Below, piece by piece: positions 37,718 through 47,580 of a DNA stretch of 64,000 nt. The position numbers and the translations under genes are program-made. This DNA is from Cellvibrio zantedeschiae (GTDB lineage Bacteria > Pseudomonadota > Gammaproteobacteria > Pseudomonadales > Cellvibrionaceae): contig NZ_BMYZ01000001.1 in the NCBI RefSeq assembly GCF_014652535.1, positions 806,001-870,000 on the forward strand, in the 5' to 3' direction. Every line of letters starts with the position of its first letter. Positions within the stretch are counted from its first letter, which is position 1. The notes under the pieces are model-generated. The model was not told where the DNA came from. It saw only the letters and a program-made list of their open reading frames with translations, and ran no database searches.

Positions 37718-38122
37718 TTATTTCACATTCTTATCTACTGTTGGTTGAGCGGTTTGCCAATACAATAATGCTTTAAACCATTTCAATTTCTTCGCTAGAA
37801 AGTTTATGAGTAAAAGCCCCAGAATTACTCCGGTAGAGTTTGCACAAATATCGAAAATATCAAAGGTGCGTGGTGGCATAAAGTGCTGGCCAATTTCAAT
37901 TGCGATGGAATAGATAATTAAAAATGCGGCGCGCTGTAAAAAACTCCAGCGGGGAAATGCAAAACTGATTGAAAACCCTGCCACAAAATAACCAGTGCAA
38001 TGCATTAACTTATCGTTAAACATAGGCACGGTATTTTCTGGGCTAGGCGTTAAGCCTAAGTAGCTGAATACAAGAAGGACAACAAAAAACTGCAGTAAAC
38101 AAAGCGCGCGCCAAATCAACAT
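37718..38122 (-). CDS. VanZ-like membrane protein
   Basis: 134-residue inner-membrane protein with four predicted membrane segments. The motif DKLMHCTGYFVAGF near residue 37 and the block EIGQHFMPPRTFDIFDICANSTGVILGLL are those of the VanZ-like family, whose function outside teicoplanin resistance is unknown. Nothing nearby suggests antibiotic resistance; such stand-alone VanZ proteins are common in proteobacteria. Convergent with the esterase-like gene. Confidence 0.82.
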   Translation of the reverse strand: MLIWRALCLLQFFVVLLVFSYLGLTPSPENTVPMFNDKLMHCTGYFVAGFSISFAFPRWSFLQRAAFLIIYSIAIEIGQHFMPPRTFDIFDICANSTGVILGLLLINFLAKKLKWFKALLYWQTAQPTVDKNVK

Positions 38123-38221
38123 ACATACACCATTAACTTAATAATTGAGCGCAGCATAGCATTAAGATATTTGCTGTTCAGTGTGTTGCGTGAGGAAAAT
38201 AAAATTATTTCGCTTGTGCGG

Positions 38222-38845
38222 CTATTTTACGAGAGCCGCTAGGGGTTCTGCGGCGTAAAGATCTTGCGGTGTGTTGATATTAAAAAAGGGATCATATTGT
38301 TCAGCTTCGAAATCAACCTGAGCAGGATTATAGTTTCTCATCCACTCTTGTAAACGTGGTGCTTCCCCTGAGTTGAGTTGCGTTTCAATCTCTTCTTTTA
38401 ATGATCTATGCCATAGCGCAAATACCGGATGTGTATTCAGCTTTGAAGTTGCTACTACTAACCTTGAGGGTGAAGATTTGGCTGCTTTTACCAATTCTTC
38501 TACCAGATTGGCGGGAAAGAAAGGTGTGTCGGACGCGAAGCTGACGAGCCATTCTGCAGCCGGGGCTTTAGTCTGCATCCAGGTAAAACCGGCATGAATT
38601 CCAGCGAGAGGGCCCAGGTTATTCGGGAAAACATCTGCAACTACAGGTAGGCGAGTGCGGGCAAAACGTAGGCTATTGCCATTGGCGTTGAGCAGCAGCT
38701 GTGTGACCTGCGGTTGGGCGCGGTCAATAGTGCGCTGCAACAGGGTTTTACCAGCAAGTGGTAGAAGGCACTTATCGCCCCCACCCATACGACGCGCAAG
38801 GCCGCCAGCAAGGATAATACCGACTACAGATTCGGATGCTTTCAT
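38222..38845 (-). CDS. mobA: Molybdenum cofactor guanylyltransferase MobA
   Basis: Adds GMP to molybdopterin to form the MGD cofactor of many molybdoenzymes. 207 aa from the ATG at 38845, which puts the nucleotide-binding motif IILAGGLARRMGGGDKCLL at residues 10-28; an upstream in-frame start at 38917 adds 24 non-family residues. Further blocks are GPLAGIHAGF and SFASDTPFFP (metal-binding Asp). No molybdoenzyme gene is adjacent. Confidence 0.93.
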   Translation of the reverse strand: MKASESVVGIILAGGLARRMGGGDKCLLPLAGKTLLQRTIDRAQPQVTQLLLNANGNSLRFARTRLPVVADVFPNNLGPLAGIHAGFTWMQTKAPAAEWLVSFASDTPFFPANLVEELVKAAKSSPSRLVVATSKLNTHPVFALWHRSLKEEIETQLNSGEAPRLQEWMRNYNPAQVDFEAEQYDPFFNINTPQDLYAAEPLAALVK

Positions 38846-39124
38846 AAGCGATTCAGGGTACCCAATAGTGAGCTGAGGCGTTTGCCTCTGCCAGTTATAC
38901 GCCTTTATAGACAACAAAGATGAACCAGAGTTGACTTGGCGTATAAATTTACATTTTTCATGTAAATAGTTTAGCTGTTAGTTGCGGATTTTACTTTTGT
39001 TTTGCTATTAAAGTTTATCGCAAAAGCTATCAAACCAATAACATTAATTGATTTTATATTAATGTTGTCGTCTTTTAGTATTTCTTCGTAGTCCACAGCA
39101 ACCCATAATTGGAAGGGTAATACT

Positions 39125-40585
39125 ATGAGCAATACTAATTTAACAACTTCAGCTGGCGCTCCTGTTGGTGATGATAACAACAGCATCAGCGTGGGGCCTC
39201 GCGGTCCACTGACCTTCGATAACCACTATTTATTTGAGAAGCTTGCGCACTTTAACCGCGAGCGTATTCCAGAGCGCGTAGTTCATGCGCGTGGCACGGG
39301 TGCGTACGGCCATTTCACTTTGAGCAAGAGTTTGAGCCAATATACCATCGCGGATTTCTTACAACGCGAAGGTGAGAAGACTGAGGTGTTTTTGCGCTTT
39401 TCGACTGTAGGTGGCGGTCAGGACTCCAGTGATTATGCTCGTGACCCGCGTGGCTTTGCCGTGAAGTTTTACACTCGCCAGGGCAATTACGATGTGGTGG
39501 GTAATAACACGCCGGTGTTCTTTTTGAATGACCCAATTAAATTCCCGGATTTCATTCACTCGCAAAAGAAGAACCCGCAAACCAATTTACCAGACCCGGC
39601 AGCGGCCTTTGAGTTTTGGGCGAATCACCCGCAATCCCTGCACCAAATGACGATCCTCATGTCCGATCGCGGTATTCCTTTGTCTTATCGTCATATTCAC
39701 GGCTTTGGTTCGCACACCTTGAGTTTGTGGAATGAGAAAGGCGAGCGTTACTACGTGAAGTGGCATTTCAAAACCAATCAAGGTATTAAAACTTTGACGG
39801 CGGAGGAGGCTGCGACCAAACCAGCATTCGGTGCGCAGCAAGATTTGGTGGATGCTATCAATCGCGGTGACTTCCCTAGCTGGACGGTAAAAATCCAAAT
39901 TATGACGGAAGCACAAGCGGAGACTTATCACCTCAATCCGTTTGATTTAACAAAAGTTTGGCCGCACAAAGATTTCCCGTTAATTGAAATCGGCCAGCTC
40001 GAATTGAATCGCAATGTGCAAAATTATTTTGCAGAAACCGAGCAGTCCGCGTTTGCGCCAAGTAATTTGGTTCCGGGTACAGGTGCATCGCCCGACAAAA
40101 TGTTGCAAGCGCGTTTGCTGGCTTATCAGGATGCACATCGCTACCGCGTAGGCGTGAATCACAATCAGTTGCCGGTGAATGCACCGCGTTGCCCGGTGAA
40201 TCATTATCAGCGCGATGGAGCGGCGGCAGGTTGCCCGTTTGGTCACGGTAATAATGGTCAGGGAAATCAGGTGCAAACCAGCGGGACGAATTATTATCCG
40301 AATGATCGCGCAGCCCAAGGTTATCCCGCACCTAATCCCGCTTTTAAAGAGCCGCCCTTGCGTTTGAGTCATGCAGTTGCGGATCGATATGATCAATTGA
40401 GTGAAGATTATTATTCGCAGGCGGGCGATTTATTCCGCTTGATGACGGATGATCAAAAAAATCAGCTTACTCGCAATATTGCGGGTGGTTTAAAGCAAGC
40501 GAATACTTCGATTCAGGAACGCATGCTCGTGCAATTCGCTAAAGCTGATCCCGATTACGCTGCTCGAATCAAAGCGCTTTTGTAA
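39125..40585 (+). CDS. katA: Monofunctional heme catalase (small-subunit type)
   Basis: Decomposes hydrogen peroxide to water and oxygen. 486 aa, the small-subunit clade. The distal catalytic histidine is in RVVHARGTGAYGHF, with the asparagine in FFLNDPIKFPDF; the proximal heme tyrosine is in RLLAYQDAHRYRVG. The NADPH-binding region is of the small-subunit type. No signal peptide. A strong GGAAGGG site precedes the ATG. About 280 bases separate it from the divergent mobA; no OxyR site could be identified by eye. Confidence 0.95.
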   Translation: MSNTNLTTSAGAPVGDDNNSISVGPRGPLTFDNHYLFEKLAHFNRERIPERVVHARGTGAYGHFTLSKSLSQYTIADFLQREGEKTEVFLRFSTVGGGQDSSDYARDPRGFAVKFYTRQGNYDVVGNNTPVFFLNDPIKFPDFIHSQKKNPQTNLPDPAAAFEFWANHPQSLHQMTILMSDRGIPLSYRHIHGFGSHTLSLWNEKGERYYVKWHFKTNQGIKTLTAEEAATKPAFGAQQDLVDAINRGDFPSWTVKIQIMTEAQAETYHLNPFDLTKVWPHKDFPLIEIGQLELNRNVQNYFAETEQSAFAPSNLVPGTGASPDKMLQARLLAYQDAHRYRVGVNHNQLPVNAPRCPVNHYQRDGAAAGCPFGHGNNGQGNQVQTSGTNYYPNDRAAQGYPAPNPAFKEPPLRLSHAVADRYDQLSEDYYSQAGDLFRLMTDDQKNQLTRNIAGGLKQANTSIQERMLVQFAKADPDYAARIKALL

Positions 40586-40615
40586 TATTTTTGGATGATT
40601 TAACTCCGATGTTTT

Positions 40616-40646
40616 CCCGCTCATGATTGTATGAGCGGGTTTTTTT
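40616..40646 (+). terminator. Rho-independent terminator of the catalase gene
   Basis: CCCGCTCAT pairs with ATGAGCGGG around GATTGT, followed by seven T. Confidence 0.9.
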
Positions 40647-40817
40647 ATTGATGTAAATTCTGCTGAGCGCATCTAGCGTCTTTATCTTCCCGTCCAAAAT
40701 CTATAGCATCCCCCATCACAGGGCCTCGCTAGTTCCTTGTCGTGCATCATTAACAATAATTACAACAACCTGATTACCCGAGATTCGGGTTAATTCACTT
40801 CAGTAGGAAAAAGGATT

Positions 40818-43800
40818 ATGGGGTTATTTTCATTGCAGTCGCGCCGTTTTTGGGTGGTGTTTTTGGCGGCGGCTCTCATCGCACTCTTGGCCGGGCTTCA
40901 CATAATGTTCAAGAGCCTGCCGGTGCTCAACGTTGATATAGAATTTTCGCGAGCTGAGGCGGTTGCTGCGGCCGAAAGCTTCTCGCAAAAGCAATTTCCT
41001 GAACTCAAAACTGACCGCAGCGCTGCTGTGTTTGTGAGCAATCGTGGCTTGCAAAATTATGTTGAGTTGGAGGCGGGAGGTGTTACTGCCTATAACAGCA
41101 TCATCAACAATGTTGATGCTATGACTCACTACTGGAAAGTGCGCAAATTTTCCGAGAGCCAGCAAAAAGAGTTAACCACCAGCTTTAGTCCCAAAGGAGT
41201 GCCTTTATCCTTCTGGCTTACTGTGCCCGATGAGGAGCCTGGCGCTGCATTGGAAGAGGCCGCCGCACGTGAGATTGCCGAGCGCGGCGCACGTGAATTT
41301 TTAGGCGAGCGCTTCAACGCTTATAAATCTTTTGAAACGGTTGTGCGCAAGCAAACCTCCGGGCGTGCCGATTATAGTTTTACCTACGAGCATGAATCGC
41401 TGAAATTAGCCGAGGCTAAATTTCGTATAGCCATACGTGTTGCGGGCGAGAAGTTGGTCGGCATAGATACAATTAGCCATATCCCTGAAGCCTTCAATCA
41501 GCGTTATGGAGAGATGCGTTCGGTAAACGACCAAATTTCGCGTATAGCAAACTTCCTCATGATGGGATTGTGGGGTCTTGGTGGATTGATTGGCGGTGGT
41601 ATTTGGCTGCACAGACGTCATCAACTGCGATGGAAGCGCGGTTTTTTGCCTGCGTTGTTTGTGGGGAGCGGTATGGCCGCTACCGTTCTTGCTGGCATTC
41701 CTATGAGTTGGATGGGCTACAACACAACGATTTCTGCGAGCAATTTTTTATTGCAGCAAGTTGTGGCCGCAGGAACCTTGATGGTGGGTAGCACACTAAT
41801 TTTTGCAACGATTTATTCGGTGGCCGAAGGTTTATCTCGTCAGGCTTTTGCCAGTCACCCCAAGTTGTTTGATTTCTTTCGCAAACCAGTTGCCGCAACT
41901 CCAGAAGCTCTTGGGCGCGTATTGGGCGGCTACGCCAGCGCCGGGTTCTTTCTGCTCTACGCAATGAGTTTTATCGTCTTAAGCCGCAGTATGGGGTGGT
42001 GGTCACCCACTGATGCGCAAACAGATCCCAATATCCTCGCCAGCTGGCGCCCGGCATTAGGGCCAATTTTTATGGCGATGCAGGCGGGTACCTGGGAAGA
42101 GTGTTTGTTCCGGGCCATACCTTTGGCGCTTGCCGCGATTATCGGAGGTCGCTATGGCATTCGTACGCCGCTCATTATTTTTGTCCTCATTCTACAAGCG
42201 CTTATCTTTGGTGGCGCCCATGCTAATTATCCGCAGCTGCCCGGCTACAGTCGCTTGATTGAGTTATTTATTCCCTCCATCTTTTTCGGTTTGGTTTATC
42301 TGCGCTTCGGGTTGGTTGTGGGGATGCTCACGCACTTTACCTACGACTTGATACTCATGAGCATGCCGATCTTTGTGTCCAATGATCCGAACCTTCTGAT
42401 TGATAAAATGTTGGTGGTATTGGTGGGTACTGCGCCGCTCTTGCTGGTGTTGTGGGCACGCTATAAGGCCGGTGCATTTACTCCACTGGCGGCGGAGTGG
42501 CGCAATGGTGTGGCAGAGGTACCAAATATCCCTGAACCTGTATCGGCGCCGCAAACTGTGTCGGCAGTGGAGCCTGAGCCGTCTGGCTTAAAACCCATTT
42601 ACCTAAAGCCAATCTTCCTGTTGCCGGTAGCGCTGATCTGTTTTGCAGTGCTTATTGCGGAGTGGCGTAAGCCCGCGCAAATCGATTGGTTGCAGTATCA
42701 AATAACCCGTGCAGAAGCCAAAGCTCTGGCAGAAAAAGAGCTGGCAACGCGCGGCGTAAAACTTGAGGGTGAATGGCATTCTGCAGTACTGACCCATGTC
42801 GGCTGGCGTCAACCCATGGATTTCGTATGGAAGGAGACTAATCCAGAAACCTTTAAAGGCCTGGTGGGGCGCTATTTGGATACTCCTTTATGGCAAATCA
42901 CCTGGAGCAAGTTTGACGGCCCGGTAGAAGGGCGCTCCGAGAAATGGCAAGTCTACCTGCGTGCCGATGGCAGTTTGCACGATGTACTTCATACGCTGCC
43001 TGAGGGTGCCGCTGGCGCCAAGCTTACCCGTGAGCAAGCAACGGCTAAAGCGCTAGGCTGGATTGTTGAGCACGGTTGGGGCGATACCAACCAGCTGGAA
43101 GAAAAATCCGTAGAGGAAACTGTGCGCCCGGCGCGCAGCGATTGGGCCGTCAAATACATTGATAAAGCGGCGTTCAACCAAAAAGATGGCCAGGCTGTTA
43201 TCCGCATTACCTTAAATGGCGATGAGGTATCGAGTACTGCTCGCACCATAGATATCCCTGAAAAATGGACGCGTGCCGAAGCTGAAAAGCAGTCCCGCAA
43301 AATGCCCTTTAATATCGCGACTGGGTTGGCGGGGTTGGTGCTGATTGCGCTGGCTTTGAGCACCTTCTTCCGTAAGCACACGGGGCGCAAAATCAAAGTT
43401 GGCCTTGCGCTGCCATGGATATTATTTAGTACCTTGTCATTCTTGGTGGTATCACTGCTATGGCTTGATGGAGATCTTGTAAATTTCCAACCGACAACGG
43501 GTTGGAATCAGCAATTGGCCATGAGTATTTTGTCCAGCGTACTGCAGGTTGCTGTTATTGGTGTATTGATTTTGTTTGCGGCCCAGGCTGTTTATGCTGA
43601 GCGCCCCTTGGCGAATGCAACCATCAAATCTGATTATATTCTGGGTGCGAGCATAGCCTTGGTTGTTGCGGGTTTGTATGCATTGGCGAGTTTGGCATTT
43701 CCTTCTAAAAATACACCACCAAGCTATGCGGCAGATTGGGGAACCTATCAACCTCTGGTAGCCGTTATTTTTAATGGCTTTAAAGCCTTTATCAAAAAAC

Positions 43801-44165
43801 TCGCAATCATTATTGTGCTGATAGGCGCTGCACGCTTTTTGCAAAGTCGCCTGAAGTTGGCTGTGTTCGTGAGTTTATTTTTGGTTACCACTGTTGGGGT
43901 AGTTTTGTCGGCTGATGAAATTGCACCTGCGATTGCCAATCAGGTTTTGATGTTCTTTAGTTTTATTATCATGCTCATGTTAATTCGCCGTAAACAATTA
44001 GGCGTGTTGATTGCGATGCTGGGGGTGGGTGTTGCTTTAGGGCAGGCGAACATCGGGAATGCGCTTTATTCCAGCGCTTGGGCACATGCTGCGATTAGTA
44101 TGATCTGTTGCTTGCTGGTTACCTATGTTTTCTTGCGTCACTGGCATCGCAATAGCGTTTTGTGA
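40818..44165 (+). CDS. Very large CPBP-family intramembrane protease-like protein
   Basis: 1115-residue inner-membrane protein. One N-terminal membrane helix (about 12-32), a large soluble region (about 35-240), then a membrane domain with the CPBP/Abi (Rce1-like) glutamic-protease motifs: EE427-428 with Arg432 (WEECLFRAIPL), FGGAH with His468, and His506/Asp510 in THFTYD. A second soluble region (about 625-830) and about eight more membrane helices follow. The soluble parts share recurring helices of the type SRAEAVAAAE, TRAEAKALAE, TREQATAKAL and TRAEAEKQSR, resembling PepSY-type modules. Most CPBP proteins are 200-300 aa. Function unknown; it may process a membrane-bound substrate. Confidence 0.85.
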   Translation: MGLFSLQSRRFWVVFLAAALIALLAGLHIMFKSLPVLNVDIEFSRAEAVAAAESFSQKQFPELKTDRSAAVFVSNRGLQNYVELEAGGVTAYNSIINNVDAMTHYWKVRKFSESQQKELTTSFSPKGVPLSFWLTVPDEEPGAALEEAAAREIAERGAREFLGERFNAYKSFETVVRKQTSGRADYSFTYEHESLKLAEAKFRIAIRVAGEKLVGIDTISHIPEAFNQRYGEMRSVNDQISRIANFLMMGLWGLGGLIGGGIWLHRRHQLRWKRGFLPALFVGSGMAATVLAGIPMSWMGYNTTISASNFLLQQVVAAGTLMVGSTLIFATIYSVAEGLSRQAFASHPKLFDFFRKPVAATPEALGRVLGGYASAGFFLLYAMSFIVLSRSMGWWSPTDAQTDPNILASWRPALGPIFMAMQAGTWEECLFRAIPLALAAIIGGRYGIRTPLIIFVLILQALIFGGAHANYPQLPGYSRLIELFIPSIFFGLVYLRFGLVVGMLTHFTYDLILMSMPIFVSNDPNLLIDKMLVVLVGTAPLLLVLWARYKAGAFTPLAAEWRNGVAEVPNIPEPVSAPQTVSAVEPEPSGLKPIYLKPIFLLPVALICFAVLIAEWRKPAQIDWLQYQITRAEAKALAEKELATRGVKLEGEWHSAVLTHVGWRQPMDFVWKETNPETFKGLVGRYLDTPLWQITWSKFDGPVEGRSEKWQVYLRADGSLHDVLHTLPEGAAGAKLTREQATAKALGWIVEHGWGDTNQLEEKSVEETVRPARSDWAVKYIDKAAFNQKDGQAVIRITLNGDEVSSTARTIDIPEKWTRAEAEKQSRKMPFNIATGLAGLVLIALALSTFFRKHTGRKIKVGLALPWILFSTLSFLVVSLLWLDGDLVNFQPTTGWNQQLAMSILSSVLQVAVIGVLILFAAQAVYAERPLANATIKSDYILGASIALVVAGLYALASLAFPSKNTPPSYAADWGTYQPLVAVIFNGFKAFIKKLAIIIVLIGAARFLQSRLKLAVFVSLFLVTTVGVVLSADEIAPAIANQVLMFFSFIIMLMLIRRKQLGVLIAMLGVGVALGQANIGNALYSSAWAHAAISMICCLLVTYVFLRHWHRNSVL

Positions 44166-44275
44166 TGAGCGTATAAGTCGTAAAAAGAGCACTGTGAAAT
44201 CAGTGTTTTTTTAGGTGAGGAGTTGTATGGGCGTAAAAACTAATAGTTTAATTTTTATTAAAAAAATATAAATAA

Positions 44276-44315
44276 AAAAACGCCGCTGTGATATCAACAC
44301 ACAGCGGCGTTTTTG
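44276..44315. terminator. Bidirectional rho-independent terminator
   Basis: CGCCGCTGTG pairs with CACAGCGGCG, flanked by an A run on the left and a T run on the right. It separates the CPBP gene from the convergent GMC oxidoreductase gene. Confidence 0.92.
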
Positions 44316-44327
44316 TTCGGACTATCC

Positions 44328-46028
44328 TTAAAGTGCTCCCGCCAACATTTGCTTATGAGCATAATCGACAGCGCGAGCGGTTAACGCCATGTAAGTGATA
44401 CTGGGGTTCTGCGTTCCAGAACTGGTCATGCAGGCACCGTCAGTGACAAATACATTGGGTACATCATGCATTTGGTTCCATTTGTTGAGCACACTGGTTT
44501 TCGGGTCGCGCCCCATACGCGCCGTTCCCATTTCATGGATACAAGCTCCTGGTGCAGTAGCGCTGTTGTACGACGTGATATTTTTACAACCAGCGGCTTC
44601 TAACATTTCTACCGCACACTTGACGCCGTCTTCACGCAGCTTATGCTCGTTGTCACGTAGCTTGGCATCAAAGGTGATGAGCGGCATTCCATGTTTATCG
44701 GTCTTGCTAAAGTCCAGGTACATGCGGTTCTCGTGATAGGGCAGCATTTCTCCAAAACACGTCATATTCACTCTGTAAGCACCCGGTGAAAAAATCACAT
44801 CTTTCAATGCAGTACCAATAACGCCTTCCGGCGCATTAGTAATGCGTTGTGCTTCACCCTGATAACCAAAGCCGCGCAAGTAATCTGCCTTTTTAGTTTT
44901 TTCATCAATATTAGTAAAGCGCGGGATATAAAAACCCGTTGGTTTACGGCCGGAATAATAAGTATCTTCAAGCCCCGGTAAAATACCGGAAGCGCCCATT
45001 CCATAGTGATGATCCATAAGGTTATGGCCAAGTTCACCACTACTGTTACCCAGGCCATTAGGAAATTTCTCCGAGCGGCTATTCAGTAAAATGGCAGTGG
45101 TACCGACGGTGCTGGCATTACAAAAAATAATGCGTGCTGAAATATTTAATTGCTTGCCCGTTTCTGCATCTTTAATGCGCACACCCGTTGCCTTGCCACT
45201 GGTTGCATCATAAATAATTTCTTGCACTATGCTGTTGGGGCGCAGGGTTAAATTGCCGGTCTCTTGCGCGACTGGCAAAGTAGCTGATTGGCTACTGAAA
45301 TAAGCACCAAATGGACATCCGCGCCAGCAGCGATTGCGCGATAAACACTGCCCACGCTTACCTTTATGTATTTCCGGTTTGTACTCGCTCAGGTTGGCAA
45401 CACGCCCTGGCGTAACTACGCGCCCCGGATATTTCTTTGCAACATTTTCACGTAAGTGTTGTTCAGCACAATTGAGTGGAAATGGCTTTAAGAACACGCC
45501 GTCAGGAACTTGCTTCAAATTTTCTTTTTGCCCACTTACGCCCACAAATGTTTCAACGTAGGTGTACCAAGGTTCGATATCAGCGTAACGAATTGGCCAA
45601 TCGACCGCGACGCCCTCTTTTTTGTTGGCTTCGAAATCAATATCACTCCATCTGTAGCATTGGCGTCCCCACATAAGTGAACGTCCGCCGGTGTGGTGGC
45701 CGCGAATCCAATCGAAACGTTCATCTTCCTCGTAAGGATATTCGTCGTCTTTATTAATCCACTGTTTGTTTGCTTGTGTAACCCACCAAGCTAAACGATT
45801 CTGTTTTGGATAATGTGTAGTAATTTCCGCCTGCGGAACCTTGTCGTTATGAGGAAGATCCCAAGGGTCCATCATCGCCGTAGGATAATCTCCATGTGTC
45901 ACGTCGCGTCCGCGCTCAAGTACCAGCGTTTTATAGCCTTTAGTGCAAAGCTCCATAGCCGCGAAGCCGCCGCTAATACCAGAGCCAATGACAATTGCAT
46001 CGTAATCGGTTGTTGTTGTTTTGATCAT
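44328..46028 (-). CDS. GMC-family FAD oxidoreductase (gluconate 2-dehydrogenase large-subunit-like)
   Basis: 566-residue flavoprotein dehydrogenase for an alcohol, sugar or sugar acid. The FAD-binding Rossmann motif IVIGSGISGGFAAME lies at about residues 12-26; the C-terminal GMC signature includes CIHEMGTARMG and a catalytic-type NVFVTDGACMTSSGTQNPSIT. A ferredoxin-like CLSRNRCWRGCPFGAYFS cysteine stretch is present, as in gluconate/2-keto-gluconate dehydrogenase and related enzymes. Start at 46028, two bases after the stop of the small-subunit gene. Because the partner carries the export signal, the large subunit is probably exported with it. Confidence 0.88.
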   Translation of the reverse strand: MIKTTTTDYDAIVIGSGISGGFAAMELCTKGYKTLVLERGRDVTHGDYPTAMMDPWDLPHNDKVPQAEITTHYPKQNRLAWWVTQANKQWINKDDEYPYEEDERFDWIRGHHTGGRSLMWGRQCYRWSDIDFEANKKEGVAVDWPIRYADIEPWYTYVETFVGVSGQKENLKQVPDGVFLKPFPLNCAEQHLRENVAKKYPGRVVTPGRVANLSEYKPEIHKGKRGQCLSRNRCWRGCPFGAYFSSQSATLPVAQETGNLTLRPNSIVQEIIYDATSGKATGVRIKDAETGKQLNISARIIFCNASTVGTTAILLNSRSEKFPNGLGNSSGELGHNLMDHHYGMGASGILPGLEDTYYSGRKPTGFYIPRFTNIDEKTKKADYLRGFGYQGEAQRITNAPEGVIGTALKDVIFSPGAYRVNMTCFGEMLPYHENRMYLDFSKTDKHGMPLITFDAKLRDNEHKLREDGVKCAVEMLEAAGCKNITSYNSATAPGACIHEMGTARMGRDPKTSVLNKWNQMHDVPNVFVTDGACMTSSGTQNPSITYMALTARAVDYAHKQMLAGAL

Positions 46029-46030
46029 TT

Positions 46031-46624
46031 TTAGAGTGCCCACGCTTTATTGTTAACTTCAGCGACTGAAATACAGGGTTTATAAGATCCGGGAATAGGC
46101 AGATAATTTAAAAACTTCTCGCCAATTTCTTCCGTCGTTAAGTAATACGCGATGACTTGTTGTTTGAACTCTATCAAGGCTTTTTTTGCGCTTGTTGTGT
46201 CATCGCTCTTGTTCAGTTCAAGTGCTTTTAATGCTTCTACTTGAGCCGTTGGTGATAGCTGTAAAAATTGTTGTTGGCCTAGATATTTTTCTAATGCTAA
46301 CCAATGGGTTTTGTGTGTGGTTTGATAGGTTACATCAAACACTTGGCCCAACATTGAATCGAGTGTGATGTGAACTTTTACATCGGTTGCAGATGGGCTG
46401 TCGGTGCGGGGCAAAATGGTGTCCGCCAGCAAGCCAACCAATGCAAATTGCTCGGGTGTAAAAAAGTGCAAATGACTGGAGTTAGGGTTGGTGGGCGTGC
46501 CTGTTGTTTTATTTTGTTCAGATGTTTGCTCTGAACACCCCGACAAAATTGCACTCGTTAATGATGCGGATACAGCGCTGCCGGTAATCCAGGCGGTGTA
46601 CCTGAGAACTTCTCTTCTGTTCAT
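46031..46624 (-). CDS. Gluconate 2-dehydrogenase subunit 3-like protein
   Basis: 197-residue small subunit. The N-terminus has a twin-arginine-like pattern (NRREVLRYTAW) and a hydrophobic stretch ending in the lipobox-like LSGC, suggesting Tat export of a folded complex and possible lipid anchoring. The FTPEQFALVGLLADTILPRTDSP block is typical of the gluconate_2-dh3 family. Located two bases upstream of the GMC gene, with which it should form a heterodimer. No cytochrome c subunit gene follows. Confidence 0.85.
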   Translation of the reverse strand: MNRREVLRYTAWITGSAVSASLTSAILSGCSEQTSEQNKTTGTPTNPNSSHLHFFTPEQFALVGLLADTILPRTDSPSATDVKVHITLDSMLGQVFDVTYQTTHKTHWLALEKYLGQQQFLQLSPTAQVEALKALELNKSDDTTSAKKALIEFKQQVIAYYLTTEEIGEKFLNYLPIPGSYKPCISVAEVNNKAWAL

Positions 46625-46881
46625 GGGAGGTGGCCTATATTGGTGATGTTTTATTGTTTGGTGTAACTGATAATTGAGCTTTGCTACAAAACGGCTCTCT
46701 TATGGTCGATAATTACATAAGGTGTTGAGCGTGTAAATTAGCGGGCAATCAGCTGTGTCAGCTGCGTAAGTAAATCGGTTTATTTGCCCTACAAAAGTCG
46801 TGTTAGCATGACACTTCTTAACAGAATGACCTTTCTCTAAAACTATTGGAAGTCTTTCGTAGTTTGTTCTTTGGGGTGAGT

Positions 46882-47526
46882 ATGGATTTACATTTAGAAA
46901 ACTTTCGCCGCGAGTACACTCAAGGTGGATTGGAACTGGAGGATTTGGCTGCTAACCCTTTTGAGCAGTTTAATCGTTGGATGGAACAGACCATCAAGTC
47001 TGGTATTCCTGATCCAAATGCGATGACCATTGCCACGGTTGATGCGTCTGGTCAGCCGTCGCAACGCATAGTGCTGCTAAAAAGTCTCGACGATAAAGGC
47101 TTTGTGTTTTACACCAACTTAGGCAGCCGCAAGGCGCAGGATCTAAAACAGAACCCAAAAATCAGTTTGCATTTCCCTTGGTATTTTTTAGAACGCCAAG
47201 TAAAAGTGTGTGGCGTAGCTGAACAACTTTCCACCGCAGAAGTTTTAAAATATTTCGTAACGCGCCCACGCGATAGCCAACTCGGTGCCTGGGCATCGCA
47301 ACAGAGTCGCCCGATTTCATCGCGCGCTTTGTTAATGCAACAATTCGAATCTATGAAAAATAAATTTGCCAAGGGCGAAATTCCTGTGCCCGATTTTTGG
47401 GGCGGGTTTCGTGTCAAACCGCATCAAATAGAATTTTGGCAGGGCGGTGAGGCGCGCTTGCATGATCGCTTTGAATACAATTTGCAGCCGGATAATTCTT
47501 GGACGATCGAGCGGTTAGAGCCTTAA
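46882..47526 (+). CDS. pdxH: Pyridoxamine 5'-phosphate oxidase
   Basis: FMN enzyme that oxidises pyridoxine or pyridoxamine phosphate to pyridoxal phosphate. 214 aa from the ATG at 46882, preceded by GGGGTGAG; an in-frame ATG at 46846 would add 12 non-family residues. Family blocks: [35 protein letters not shown], and the C-terminal [12 protein letters not shown] ... WTIERLEP. The 257 bases upstream, divergent from the small-subunit gene, show no other feature. Confidence 0.96.
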   Translation: MDLHLENFRREYTQGGLELEDLAANPFEQFNRWMEQTIKSGIPDPNAMTIATVDASGQPSQRIVLLKSLDDKGFVFYTNLGSRKAQDLKQNPKISLHFPWYFLERQVKVCGVAEQLSTAEVLKYFVTRPRDSQLGAWASQQSRPISSRALLMQQFESMKNKFAKGEIPVPDFWGGFRVKPHQIEFWQGGEARLHDRFEYNLQPDNSWTIERLEP

Positions 47527-47580
47527 GCAGCTCGAATCTTAAGTAATAGGAAATCTTAAATAATAGGAGCCTTAGACGTT

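Noticed and set aside
38971-39186. 71-codon minus-strand frame overlapping the catalase start
   Set aside because: It overlaps the catalase ribosome binding site and 5' coding region, has no ribosome binding site of its own and has low-complexity composition.
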